From NCBI RefSeq assembly GCF_039908645.1, contig NZ_CP150917.1:1770501-1834500 (forward strand): 64,000 nucleotides of DNA. The letters are read 5' to 3'. Below the pieces are notes generated by a model that saw only the letters and a program-made list of their open reading frames with translations, was not told where the DNA came from and ran no database searches. Both the position numbers and the translations under genes were made by a program. Positions 56,465-64,000 of this stretch are shown here, one piece after another. Source of the stretch: Pseudomonas helvetica (lineage in GTDB: Bacteria; Pseudomonadota; Gammaproteobacteria; Pseudomonadales; Pseudomonadaceae). Each line of letters opens with the position of its first letter. Within the stretch, counting starts at the first letter, position 1.

Positions 56465-58405
56465 CTACATCGGCGCTGGCGGTCCGATCAGCCGGCCCAT
56501 GACGCCGAACAGTCCCAGCGACCTGATTGCCTCCAGTTCCCCCTGCGTTTCTATCTGCTCGGCAATCAGCGGCAAATCGATGCTGTTGGTCGCGCGGAAA
56601 ATGGCTTCGATGAACAGGCGCTTGTCGCTTTGTTGGTCGATGGCGCGAATGTAGCTGCCGTCGATTTTCAGGTAGGCCAAACCGAGTTGGGTGAGGTTGC
56701 CGATCTGGCTGAAGCTGCCACCGAAGTGCTGCAGGCCGATCCCGTAGCCGGTGCCGTGCAGGCTCAGGCACAGTTGACGCAGCTCTTCGGGAAGCGGCAG
56801 TTGGCGTTCGTCGAGTTCAAGGGTCAGCAAGGGGCCGAGGCTGGGCAGGCCGTCGAGCATATCGAGGATCAGGCGCCGTTGCGCGGCATCGCGCAGGGTA
56901 CTGCCGGACAAGCTCAGGGCCAGCGGCCAAGGGTGTTCGGCAAGGTAGTCGAGGGTGTGTTCGAGCATTGCCAGGTCGAATCGCGCCGACCAGCCCAGCC
57001 GTTCTATCCAGGGTAGAAAGTGCCCGGCGCAAATGGCTTTGCCCTGCGGATCGAGCAGGCGCGCCAGCACCTTGTGGTGCAGCACCTGGCTGGTGTCGGC
57101 GCATTGCACCACGGGTTGGAAGTACAGCTGCATTTTGCCGTGAGTCAGGGCGTCATCGATCCAGCTGCGCCAGTCGTGCTGCGTATGGTTCGGTGGGTTA
57201 TCGGACTGCTGCAGATGCACCCACGGCCGTTCGGGATGCTGCTGGGCCTGAGTCAGTGCCTGATCGAGGCGCAGCAGAATGTCGGTGGAGGCTTCGCCGG
57301 GTGTGTAGGCGACGATTCCCAGATGCGCCACTGGCATGCAGTCGCTGGCGCCGGTCAGACGCAGGTTTTCCAGAGTGGCGCTGATCTCTGCGGCCAGGCG
57401 CGCTGCGTCCTTGCTGTCCAGGCCTGGGGTCAGCAGGCTGAACTCACCGCCCCGATTGCGTGCGGCCAGCCAGGTATGGCGATCCGGCTGTTGAGTCAGG
57501 CGCTTGAGTAACTGAGCCACGGCGCTGATCAGCGCGTCGGTGCGCTGGCCACCCAGTCGCTGGTTGAGCCCGGTCAGGTCATTGATCCGCAACATCAGCA
57601 GGTGTCCGGCGCTGCTCTGCTCGGTCACCAGCAACTGATCGGTGAGTTGTTCGTTGAGCAAACGGCGGTTGGCCAGCCCCGTGAGACTGTCCTGAAACGA
57701 CTCGGCGCGCAGTTGTTCGCTTCGTGCAGCTTCTTCGGCAAACAGCCCTTTGAGCTTTTCGACCATTTGGTTCATCGCCAGCACCACGCGTTTGAGTTCC
57801 GGGGTTCTGGGCACCTTCGGCAGGCTGAGAAACTCGCGTTTGTTGATGGCTTCGGCCTGTTTGACCATGGCGTCGAGCGGGCGCAGTTGCCGACGCAGCA
57901 ACCAGCCGCCGAACATCGCGCTGAGCAACCCGCACAGCAGTAACCAGATCAGGCTGCCGAGGGTACTGTCCCACAGTTTGCTCAGGACGAACTGTGGGTT
58001 GCTCACCACTTCAACGCGCGCGGCTTGCTCCCAACCACGCATCACCAACGCATCCCCGCCTTGCGGATGCAGGTTCACCAGATCGACGAACCAACCCGGT
58101 ACGCGTTCGGTGGTGGCGACCGCATTGCGCTCGACCAGGACGCGCTCGTCCTCGATATTGATGACCCGGATACTGGAAAAGTAGCCACTGTCGAAGACCG
58201 AGCTGACCATCAATTCAATCATCGCCAGGTCGTCGATCTGTGTGGTCAACGACAGCCCCAGTGCGGTGGCAGTGTCCTGGGCATGGGAGCGCAATTGGCT
58301 GAGTATCTGCGCACGCGAGCTTTCCAGGCTGACAAAGAAACTGCCGCTGAAGGCGACCAGCAAGAATAGGCAGATGGCCAAAAACAACTGTTTGAGTAGC
58401 GACAT
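56465..58405 (-). CDS. lapD: LapD-type c-di-GMP receptor controlling adhesin release
   Basis: 646 residues: transmembrane helix 1 (about 5-25), periplasmic LapD_MoxY domain (26-150) with Trp125 in MRGWEQ, the position of the Trp needed for LapG binding in P. fluorescens LapD; transmembrane helix 2 (about 150-168); HAMP (170-225); degenerate GGDEF (RGGEF at 318-322) and degenerate EAL (KVLARL at 445-450). As in LapD, both output domains should bind or sense c-di-GMP without catalysis, and the periplasmic domain would sequester the protease LapG. No lapG gene lies beside it in this window. Confidence 0.88.
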   Translation of the reverse strand: MSLLKQLFLAICLFLLVAFSGSFFVSLESSRAQILSQLRSHAQDTATALGLSLTTQIDDLAMIELMVSSVFDSGYFSSIRVINIEDERVLVERNAVATTERVPGWFVDLVNLHPQGGDALVMRGWEQAARVEVVSNPQFVLSKLWDSTLGSLIWLLLCGLLSAMFGGWLLRRQLRPLDAMVKQAEAINKREFLSLPKVPRTPELKRVVLAMNQMVEKLKGLFAEEAARSEQLRAESFQDSLTGLANRRLLNEQLTDQLLVTEQSSAGHLLMLRINDLTGLNQRLGGQRTDALISAVAQLLKRLTQQPDRHTWLAARNRGGEFSLLTPGLDSKDAARLAAEISATLENLRLTGASDCMPVAHLGIVAYTPGEASTDILLRLDQALTQAQQHPERPWVHLQQSDNPPNHTQHDWRSWIDDALTHGKMQLYFQPVVQCADTSQVLHHKVLARLLDPQGKAICAGHFLPWIERLGWSARFDLAMLEHTLDYLAEHPWPLALSLSGSTLRDAAQRRLILDMLDGLPSLGPLLTLELDERQLPLPEELRQLCLSLHGTGYGIGLQHFGGSFSQIGNLTQLGLAYLKIDGSYIRAIDQQSDKRLFIEAIFRATNSIDLPLIAEQIETQGELEAIRSLGLFGVMGRLIGPPAPM

Positions 58406-58553
58406 GAGACGCTCCGGAGCGTTGACCTTCCTGGACGACGGGATATGTCTGGCCGCAGACGTGCAGATGCCTGGAGTTTAGGCGCTGTTTTGCGGGAAGC
58501 AGGGCAGATTGTCGGGGGTGGGGGGATCGTTGAGCTTAGGTGGCGAGGCGTAT

Positions 58554-58955
58554 TCAGGGTTTGATCAGGGTTTTCTGCCGCAGGATATACACCGTCACCA
58601 GCACTGCGCTGGTCAGCATGAAGCCGCGTGCCCAGGGCAGTGGGACGAGGATGCAGGACAGGCCGATACTCAGCCACATCAGGCCAATGGCGTAGACCTT
58701 GCCCTTGAGCGGAATGCCGTTGCCGTCCAGATAGTCGCGAATCCAGGGGCCGAGTCGTGGATGCTCGACCAGCCATTGATAAAAGCGCGGCGAACTGCGG
58801 GCGAAACAGGCGGCCGCCAACAGCAGGAAAGGGGTGGTGGGCAGTACAGGCAGGAAGATCCCGATCACCCCCAACGCTACGCTCAGCCAGCCGATGGCCA
58901 GCAGCACGTAGCGCAGGATCAGGGGGCGTTTGCCTATGGGGTCAGCCACAGGCAA
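58554..58955 (-). CDS. DUF454 (YbaN) family inner-membrane protein
   Basis: 133 residues, three to four helices: LRYVLLAIGWLSVALGVIGIFLPVLPTTPFLLLAAACFARSSPRFY is the family signature (GxIGxFLPxLPTTPFxLLAAxCFxRSS). The C-terminal half holds two more helices. Function unknown; the family often neighbours recQ/yecA in Pseudomonas as I recall. Four bases after the UPF0149 stop, so one operon. Confidence 0.87.
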   Translation of the reverse strand: MPVADPIGKRPLILRYVLLAIGWLSVALGVIGIFLPVLPTTPFLLLAAACFARSSPRFYQWLVEHPRLGPWIRDYLDGNGIPLKGKVYAIGLMWLSIGLSCILVPLPWARGFMLTSAVLVTVYILRQKTLIKP

Positions 58956-58959
58956 CGAC

Positions 58960-59547
58960 TTAGTGGTGACGAGGCTTGAGGATCGCCGGTTTTTCGTCTG
59001 GCGCGTTGCACAGCAGGTACAGCGCGGTCAGGGCTTCCGGGATCTGCACGATCATGTCGTCCATCAGGTTGGCGTCGGCCGCGATGTCGGAGAACTCTGG
59101 CTGTTCGTCGAACAGGCCGGAACCGACCATGATCGGCAGCAGCATTTCGCTGACTTCGTCTTCGGCGGTTTCGAACCAGGCTTCTTCACGCAGGAATACG
59201 CCTTCCATGAAACCGATGCACCAGCCGCGCAGGTCGGAATCATCCGGCTCTTCGCCCAGGTCCAGGTCGCATGGCAGCTCGAACTCTTCATCGGACGCCA
59301 GTTGGCGAGCGATATGAGCCTTGAGGGCCAACAGGGTCGATTCGATTTCCTGACGCTCGGCGTCATCGCGATAATGCGGCTCTTCGGCGAACAGCGCGTC
59401 GATCCACTCACGATCAGGCACCGTCTCGGAACAGATCGACAGCGCCGTCAGGTAGCCGTGGGCGGCCACATAGTCCAGCGCCTCGTCATGCAGCTCGTCG
59501 GCGTCGAGGAAGGCTTGCAGGCGGGTTAGTTGCTCAGCGAAGGACAT
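58960..59547 (-). CDS. UPF0149 (YecA/YgfB-like) family protein
   Basis: 195 residues from ATG 59547 (MSFAEQLTRLQAFLDAD); the longer frame to 59580 is not used. Family features: HDEALDYVAAHGYLTALSICSE, DLRGWCIGFMEGVFLREEAWF and the closing IPEALTALYLLCNAPD. All-helical, cytoplasmic, no SEC-C zinc motif at the end, so UPF0149 rather than full YecA. Role undefined. Confidence 0.85.
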   Translation of the reverse strand: MSFAEQLTRLQAFLDADELHDEALDYVAAHGYLTALSICSETVPDREWIDALFAEEPHYRDDAERQEIESTLLALKAHIARQLASDEEFELPCDLDLGEEPDDSDLRGWCIGFMEGVFLREEAWFETAEDEVSEMLLPIMVGSGLFDEQPEFSDIAADANLMDDMIVQIPEALTALYLLCNAPDEKPAILKPRHH

Positions 59548-59860
59548 TGAAGGACTACCTTGGGAATATACGATGCCCAATTCTAGGCGTTCTTGAGCGG
59601 TCCGGCCAGCCGCACGGCAGATTTGCCCGCATTCCAGACCAGTCTAATCCCGATCCGTAGGGAATTGTTGATCTGGGCGGGGAGGCTATTCGTCAGTGAC
59701 CCCCATTGCCCGGTATCGCTCGGGTATACTCGCGCGTTTTGCAAATCCCTGCAGGTGTCGCGACGATCCCGGACAAATCCGCTTACGGATCTGTCCGTGA
59801 CAACGTGGTTTTTTGATCCAGCCTGCACACAGGGATATTCAGCACCATTTGGAGTTTTTC
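59548..59860. other. Divergent intergenic region between the UPF0149 gene and recQ
   Basis: About 310 bp without a gene. TATACT at 59725-59730 is a good -10 sequence towards recQ, but no clear -35 stands at the right distance. GGACAAATCCGCTTACGGAT and TCCGTGACAA (59772-59802) include the hairpin ATCCG/CGGAT. Confidence 0.4.
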
Positions 59861-61990
59861 ATGCTCGAACAGGCTCAGCGCGTCCTCAAGGACATCTTCG
59901 GCTACGACAGTTTTCGTGGCCGTCAGGGTGCCATCATTGAGCGCGTGGCCAGCGGCGGTGACGCTCTGGTGCTGATGCCGACCGGCGGCGGCAAATCGCT
60001 GTGCTTCCAGGTCCCGGCACTGTTGCGCGATGGCTTGGCGGTGGTGGTTTCACCGCTGATTGCCTTGATGGACGATCAGGTTGCGACCCTCGAAGAACTC
60101 GGTGTGGCCGCGGCGGCGCTCAATTCGACCTTGAGCGCCGAGCAACAGCGCGATCTGGCGGCGCGGATCAAGCGCGGCGAAGTGAAGATGCTGTACCTGG
60201 CACCTGAGCGCCTGGTCCAGCCACGGATGCTGGCATTCCTGCAAAGTCTTGAAATCGCGCTGTTTGCCATCGACGAAGCTCACTGCGTGTCCCAATGGGG
60301 GCACGATTTCCGCCGGGAATACCTGCAACTGGGCCAGTTGGCGGAACTGTTCCCCAACGTCCCGCGCATTGCCCTGACCGCCACGGCCGACAAGCGCACC
60401 CGGGAAGAAATCGTCGAGCGCCTGCATCTGCAGAACGCCGAGCGCTTTCTGTCGAGTTTCGATCGGCCGAACATTTTTTACCGCATCGTGCCCAAGGAGC
60501 AGCCGCGCAAGCAGTTGCTGGCGTTTTTGGCTGAACGGCGCAGCGATGCCGGCATCGTCTATTGCCTGTCGCGCAAGAAGGTCGACGAAGTAGCGGTGTT
60601 CCTCAGCGAGCAAGGTTTCCCGGCACTGCCGTACCATGCCGGCCTGCCCAACGATACGCGGGCTCACCACCAGAAGCGCTTCCTCAACGAGGAAGGCCTG
60701 ATCATGGTCGCCACCGTGGCATTCGGCATGGGCATCGACAAACCCAACGTGCGCTTTGTCGCGCATCTGGACTTGCCAAAGTCCCTTGAGGCCTATTATC
60801 AGGAAACCGGTCGGGGTGGCCGTGACGGTCTGCCGGCAGATGCCTGGATGGCTTACGGCCTGCAAGACGTGGTGATGCTCAAGCAGATGCTGCAGAACTC
60901 CGAAGGCGATGAGCGCCACAAGCGTCTGGAGCAGCACAAGCTCGACGCCATGCTCTCGCTGTGTGAAGAAACCCGCTGCCGCCGTCAGACGCTGCTGGCC
61001 TATTTCGACGAAGACATGCCGCAGCCCTGCGGGCATTGCGACAACTGTGTCGACGGTGTGCAGACCTGGGACGCCACCGAACCCGCCCGTCAGGCACTGT
61101 CGGCGATCTACCGCACCGGCCAGCGTTATGGCGTCGGGCATTTGGTGGACGTGTTGCTGGGCAAGGACAACGAAAAAGTCCGCAGCTTCGGCCATCAGCA
61201 TCTGTCGGTATTTGGTGTCGGCAAGGCGCGGGCCGAAGGTGAATGGCGTTCCCTTTTCCGGCAGTTGGTGGCGCGCGGTCTGGCGGACATCGATCTGGAA
61301 GGCTACGGCGGCCTGCGTTTAAGCGACAGCTGCCGGCCGTTGCTCAAGGGCGAAGTGACCCTGGAGCTGCGCCGCGACCTCAAACCGCAAACCACCGCGA
61401 AAAGCAGCAGCACCAGCCAGGCCAGCCAGTTGGTGCGAGGCGAAGAACGCGAGCAGTGGGAAGCTTTGCGCGCCCTGCGCCGCAAGCTCGCCGGAGAGCA
61501 TGGCGTGCCGCCGTACGTCATCTTCCCCGATTCGACCTTGCTCGAAATGCTTCGCAGCCAGCCAAGCTCGTTGCCGGAGATGGCCAAGGTCAGCGGTGTC
61601 GGTGCACGCAAGCTGGAGCGCTATGGCGAGGCCTTCCTCGAAGTGCTGGGCGGCCAGGCCGAGGCGCCGAAAGTGGTTGCCGACCTGCGTCACGAATTGA
61701 TCACACTGGCGCGCGCCGGCATGACGCCGATGCAGATTGCCGGTCAGTTGCAGTGTTCGGAAAAGAACGTGTACACGATGCTCGCCGAGGCCATCGGCAA
61801 GCAGCAACTGTCGCTGGAGCAGGCACTGGACCTTCCGGAAGACCTGATGGGTGAAGTCCAGGACGCCTTCCTGGACGGCGAGGGCGAGTTGCCGCCGGTG
61901 TCGGAGATTTCCGCGTTGTTTGCCGGTCGTGTTCCCGAGGGCGTTTTGTACTGTGTGAGAGCGGCATTGCAGTCGGAGTTTGAAATTTAA
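59861..61990 (+). CDS. recQ: ATP-dependent DNA helicase RecQ
   Basis: 709 residues from ATG 59861 with GGAG seven bases upstream; the upstream in-frame start at 59813 is rejected. Motif 0 FRGRQ, Walker [13 protein letters not shown]-type [21 protein letters not shown], motif [14 protein letters not shown], zinc site [15 protein letters not shown]...CGHCDNC, winged-helix RQC, then an HRDC domain (about 525-600) and an extra C-terminal helical tail. 3'-5' unwinding in recombination and replication repair. All key residues are present. Confidence 0.96.
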   Translation: MLEQAQRVLKDIFGYDSFRGRQGAIIERVASGGDALVLMPTGGGKSLCFQVPALLRDGLAVVVSPLIALMDDQVATLEELGVAAAALNSTLSAEQQRDLAARIKRGEVKMLYLAPERLVQPRMLAFLQSLEIALFAIDEAHCVSQWGHDFRREYLQLGQLAELFPNVPRIALTATADKRTREEIVERLHLQNAERFLSSFDRPNIFYRIVPKEQPRKQLLAFLAERRSDAGIVYCLSRKKVDEVAVFLSEQGFPALPYHAGLPNDTRAHHQKRFLNEEGLIMVATVAFGMGIDKPNVRFVAHLDLPKSLEAYYQETGRGGRDGLPADAWMAYGLQDVVMLKQMLQNSEGDERHKRLEQHKLDAMLSLCEETRCRRQTLLAYFDEDMPQPCGHCDNCVDGVQTWDATEPARQALSAIYRTGQRYGVGHLVDVLLGKDNEKVRSFGHQHLSVFGVGKARAEGEWRSLFRQLVARGLADIDLEGYGGLRLSDSCRPLLKGEVTLELRRDLKPQTTAKSSSTSQASQLVRGEEREQWEALRALRRKLAGEHGVPPYVIFPDSTLLEMLRSQPSSLPEMAKVSGVGARKLERYGEAFLEVLGGQAEAPKVVADLRHELITLARAGMTPMQIAGQLQCSEKNVYTMLAEAIGKQQLSLEQALDLPEDLMGEVQDAFLDGEGELPPVSEISALFAGRVPEGVLYCVRAALQSEFEI

Positions 61991-62058
61991 GTGTCGAAGA
62001 TCAAGATGTAACGATTCAGTACAGACCGAGCCTTGCCTAGAGTCGAGGGCCATGCTTA

Positions 62059-62076
62059 GCTGACTAATAATTAGTT
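62059..62076. promoter_or_regulatory. Possible MarR operator upstream of the MarR gene
   Basis: GCTGACTAATAATTAGTT: an A/T-rich near-palindrome (CTAAT/ATTAG) 33 bp before the MarR start. Autoregulatory sites of MarR proteins often look like this; no promoter boxes are certain. Confidence 0.35.
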
Positions 62077-62108
62077 TCAGCCTATTTCAGTCTAACCATG
62101 AGTTTTTT

Positions 62109-62543
62109 ATGCCGTTAACCGATCAACACCGTTTTGGCATGCAGTTGGCGCAGATGTCTCGCGGCTGGCGCGCCGAACTGGATCGCCGTCTTGCCGGTCT
62201 TGGCCTGTCCCAGGCCCGCTGGCTGGTGCTGTTGCACCTGGCGCGTTTCGAAGAAGCCCCCACTCAGCGTGAGTTGGCACAAAGCGTCGGTGTTGAAGGA
62301 CCGACACTGGCGCGCCTGCTCGATAGCCTGGAAACCCAAGGCCTGGTGCAGCGTCAGGCGGTGGCGGAAGACCGCCGGGCGAAAAAGATCGTGCTGTGTG
62401 CGCCCGCCCGTCCCTTGATCGAACAAATTGAAACCATTGCCGCCGAGTTGCGCCATGAGCTGTTCGAGGGTGTCAACGAGGAAGATATGCGGGTGTGTAT
62501 GCGGGTCCATGGGCACATTTTGGCCAATCTGGAAAAATCTTGA
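62109..62543 (+). CDS. MarR family transcriptional regulator
   Basis: 144 residues; winged helix with LGLSQARWLVLLHLARFEEAPTQRELAQSVGVEGPTLARLLDSLETQGLVQRQAVAEDRRAKKIVL, the MarR order including the D-R-R wing. SlyA-like in layout. 118 bp after recQ, own promoter likely: CTGACTAATAATTAGT at 62060 contains an A/T-rich inverted repeat (ACTAAT/ATTAGT type) of the sort bound by MarR proteins, so autoregulation is plausible. Confidence 0.9.
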   Translation: MPLTDQHRFGMQLAQMSRGWRAELDRRLAGLGLSQARWLVLLHLARFEEAPTQRELAQSVGVEGPTLARLLDSLETQGLVQRQAVAEDRRAKKIVLCAPARPLIEQIETIAAELRHELFEGVNEEDMRVCMRVHGHILANLEKS

Positions 62544-62670
62544 GGCATAACCACACCGCAGACTTTTGAGAACTGGCGCAGAGCAGACTATAAGAACTAC
62601 CAGGCAATTACGTGTTCACACTGGACGTGCGAATGCGCACAGGTTGATTCTGGTTAGCTAAGGAATGCTC

Positions 62671-64000
62671 ATGCTCGAGAGTTTGCAGTCTGTGTTACGG
62701 CGCTCCGTCAGCCTGTTGTCGGTCGCCGGTGCCTTGAGTTACTCCGCATTGGCACCCGCGTTGGGGTTGGGCGACATCACGTTGCACTCAGCCTTGAACC
62801 AGCCGTTGAATGCCGAAATCGCCTTGGTCGATCCCGGTGCCCTGAGTGACGGTGAACTCTCGGTCAGCCTGGCGACGGCGGATGAGTTCGCCCGCGCCGG
62901 TGTCGAGCGAGTGTTTTTTCTCAACGACCTGCGTTTTACCGTCGTTTTGCGTGGCAATCGCAGCGTGATTCGGGTGGTGTCCAGCAAGCCGGTCAATGAA
63001 CCGTTCCTGAATTTTCTGGTGCAGGCGAACCAGCCCAATGGGCATCTGCTGCGCGAATACACGCTGCTGATCGATCCACCGGGCTCACCGGGGATCGTAC
63101 CGGCGAGTGATGTCGAGCCAGCCCCGGCGATCAGCCAGCAACCCACTGCTGCCGCACCCGCCAAAACGCCAGCTGTTGCTCCAGCGAGCACGGCGCCTGC
63201 GGCTACCGATCCGACTTCCGAATCGCTGGCAGCCAGCGTCCTGGAAAACCAGCAACTGAAACAAACGATCGATCAGTTGAACACCCGGCTACAAGCCCAG
63301 GATGAACAGATCGCCAGCCAGCGCAAGCAAGTCAGCGATCTGCAAACCGAGTTGGCCGAAGCCAAAAAACCTTTACCCGCCCCCGTCATTCCCGTCGTGC
63401 CAATTCCGGTGCCCATAGCCGCTGTGGATGAGACGAGCAGTGGTTGGGCGTTGTGGCTGATCGGCGGCCTGTTGGTGCTTGGCGTGCTATTGCTACTGGG
63501 CCTGTTTGCGCTCCGTCGGCGGCGGGTACAGCCTGTATCAGCACCCGCGCCGCGACATGAGCCGGTGGTCAGTCGGGGAGCGCCCGATAGTGCACAGAAA
63601 CCATCGATTGAGCTTTCTGCGACGCAGTCTCCCCCTGCGAACCGCGAAACCGCTCATGGGGCAGAAGTGCTTGAGGGCGTCGGTATCTACCTGACCTATG
63701 ACCGCTACGCCGAGGCGGCCAGTCTATTGCGCGAAGCCTTGCTCAAAGAGCCGCAGCGCAGCGATTTGAACCTGAAACTGTTGGAGGTGCTGGGACTGCA
63801 GGGCGACAGCGCAGCTTATTCGGAGCATGAAAACAGTTTGCATGAAGCGGGTTACAGTGCCGAGGTGCTGGAGCAGATTCGCGCACGTTCGCCGAAACTG
63901 GCCAGTGCACAATCGTTGGCGACTCTTGAGTCGACGGCTGAAACGACGGCTGAACCTGCTGCCTCGGTAGAGGATGAGTTCCAGTTGAATCTGGATGACT
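62671..64000 (+). CDS. FimV/HubP-like polar protein, 3' end outside window
   Basis: At least 443 residues, still open at the window end. ATG 62671 is six bases after AAGGA (ATG 62665 is too close). Signal sequence (LRRSVSLLSVAGALSYSALAPALG), then the FimV N-terminal domain GLGDITLHSALNQPLNAEIAL, EPFLNFLVQANQPNGHLLREYTLLIDPP. Instead of a LysM domain there is an Ala/Pro linker and a coiled coil (about 185-230), one transmembrane helix (GWALWLIGGLLVLGVLLLLGLFAL), and a cytoplasmic TPR-like region (YLTYDRYAEAASLLREALLKEP). FimV proteins organise polar assemblies such as type IV pili; the missing LysM sets this apart from canonical FimV. Confidence 0.85.
   Translation, partial: MLESLQSVLRRSVSLLSVAGALSYSALAPALGLGDITLHSALNQPLNAEIALVDPGALSDGELSVSLATADEFARAGVERVFFLNDLRFTVVLRGNRSVIRVVSSKPVNEPFLNFLVQANQPNGHLLREYTLLIDPPGSPGIVPASDVEPAPAISQQPTAAAPAKTPAVAPASTAPAATDPTSESLAASVLENQQLKQTIDQLNTRLQAQDEQIASQRKQVSDLQTELAEAKKPLPAPVIPVVPIPVPIAAVDETSSGWALWLIGGLLVLGVLLLLGLFALRRRRVQPVSAPAPRHEPVVSRGAPDSAQKPSIELSATQSPPANRETAHGAEVLEGVGIYLTYDRYAEAASLLREALLKEPQRSDLNLKLLEVLGLQGDSAAYSEHENSLHEAGYSAEVLEQIRARSPKLASAQSLATLESTAETTAEPAASVEDEFQLNLDD

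Noticed and set aside
1-64000. tRNA or rRNA genes
   Set aside because: No cloverleaf or rRNA-like sequence was noticed in the intergenic stretches; a dedicated scan was not possible.

Overview
The window is chromosomal DNA of a Pseudomonas, most likely of the P. fluorescens group. The evidence is gene content (LapD, 4-guanidinobutyrase with its LysR regulator and symporter, a PA1414-type microprotein, DTW-domain TapT, CvfB, YecA/YbaN/RecQ) and fluorescens-type REP/BIME palindromes built on GAGGGAGCTTGCTCCC.

Layout. (1) 1-11.7 kb is a two-partner secretion / contact-dependent inhibition locus: the 3' part of a TpsB transporter, a 9.7 kb TpsA/CdiA-type haemagglutinin gene ending in an LHH nuclease toxin, and a SUKH (SMI1/KNR4) immunity gene. 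The TpsA gene is broken by a one-base deletion in a G run inside the TPS domain. (2) 11.8-21.3 kb is an accessory array. At least three 5'-truncated orphan CDI toxin ends, each followed by a small immunity gene, plus a lipoprotein gene, an RDD membrane protein gene, a HEAT-repeat gene and a gene tail, are separated by about 65 bp imperfect palindromes. The 20 bp arm of the palindrome is AAAAGGGGACAGATTTATTT. Two palindromes are interrupted by insertion sequences (IS30 family; an IS10-like remnant carrying an IS110-family element). (3) 21.3-36.8 kb is mostly core Pseudomonas genome: a papain-like cysteine protease with a partner gene, DUF899, DUF6279 lipoprotein, CvfB, a frameshifted EamA transporter, a divergent MFS/LysR pair, a microprotein, an MBL hydrolase, and the gbuA/gbuR/symporter 4-guanidinobutyrate locus. 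(4) 36.9-58.4 kb is a large-adhesin locus: type I secretion adaptor and ABC transporter, an internally deleted TolC-like outer-membrane gene, a 4805-residue RTX adhesin with exactly 36 tandem 303 bp repeats, and convergent lapD. (5) 58.5-64 kb holds ybaN-like, UPF0149, recQ, a MarR regulator and the start of a FimV-like gene.

The strongest candidate for an undescribed system is the toxin-immunity cassette array of region 2. The palindromes sit between cargo units at a regular 25-26 nt arm spacing, so each unit is also bracketed by inverted repeats. This recalls integron cassettes or a REP/RAYT-type mobile unit, but no dedicated recombinase lies in the window. Second is the adhesin: its repeats show no length change over 10.9 kb and are mosaic in sequence, while the outer-membrane partner of its exporter is deleted.
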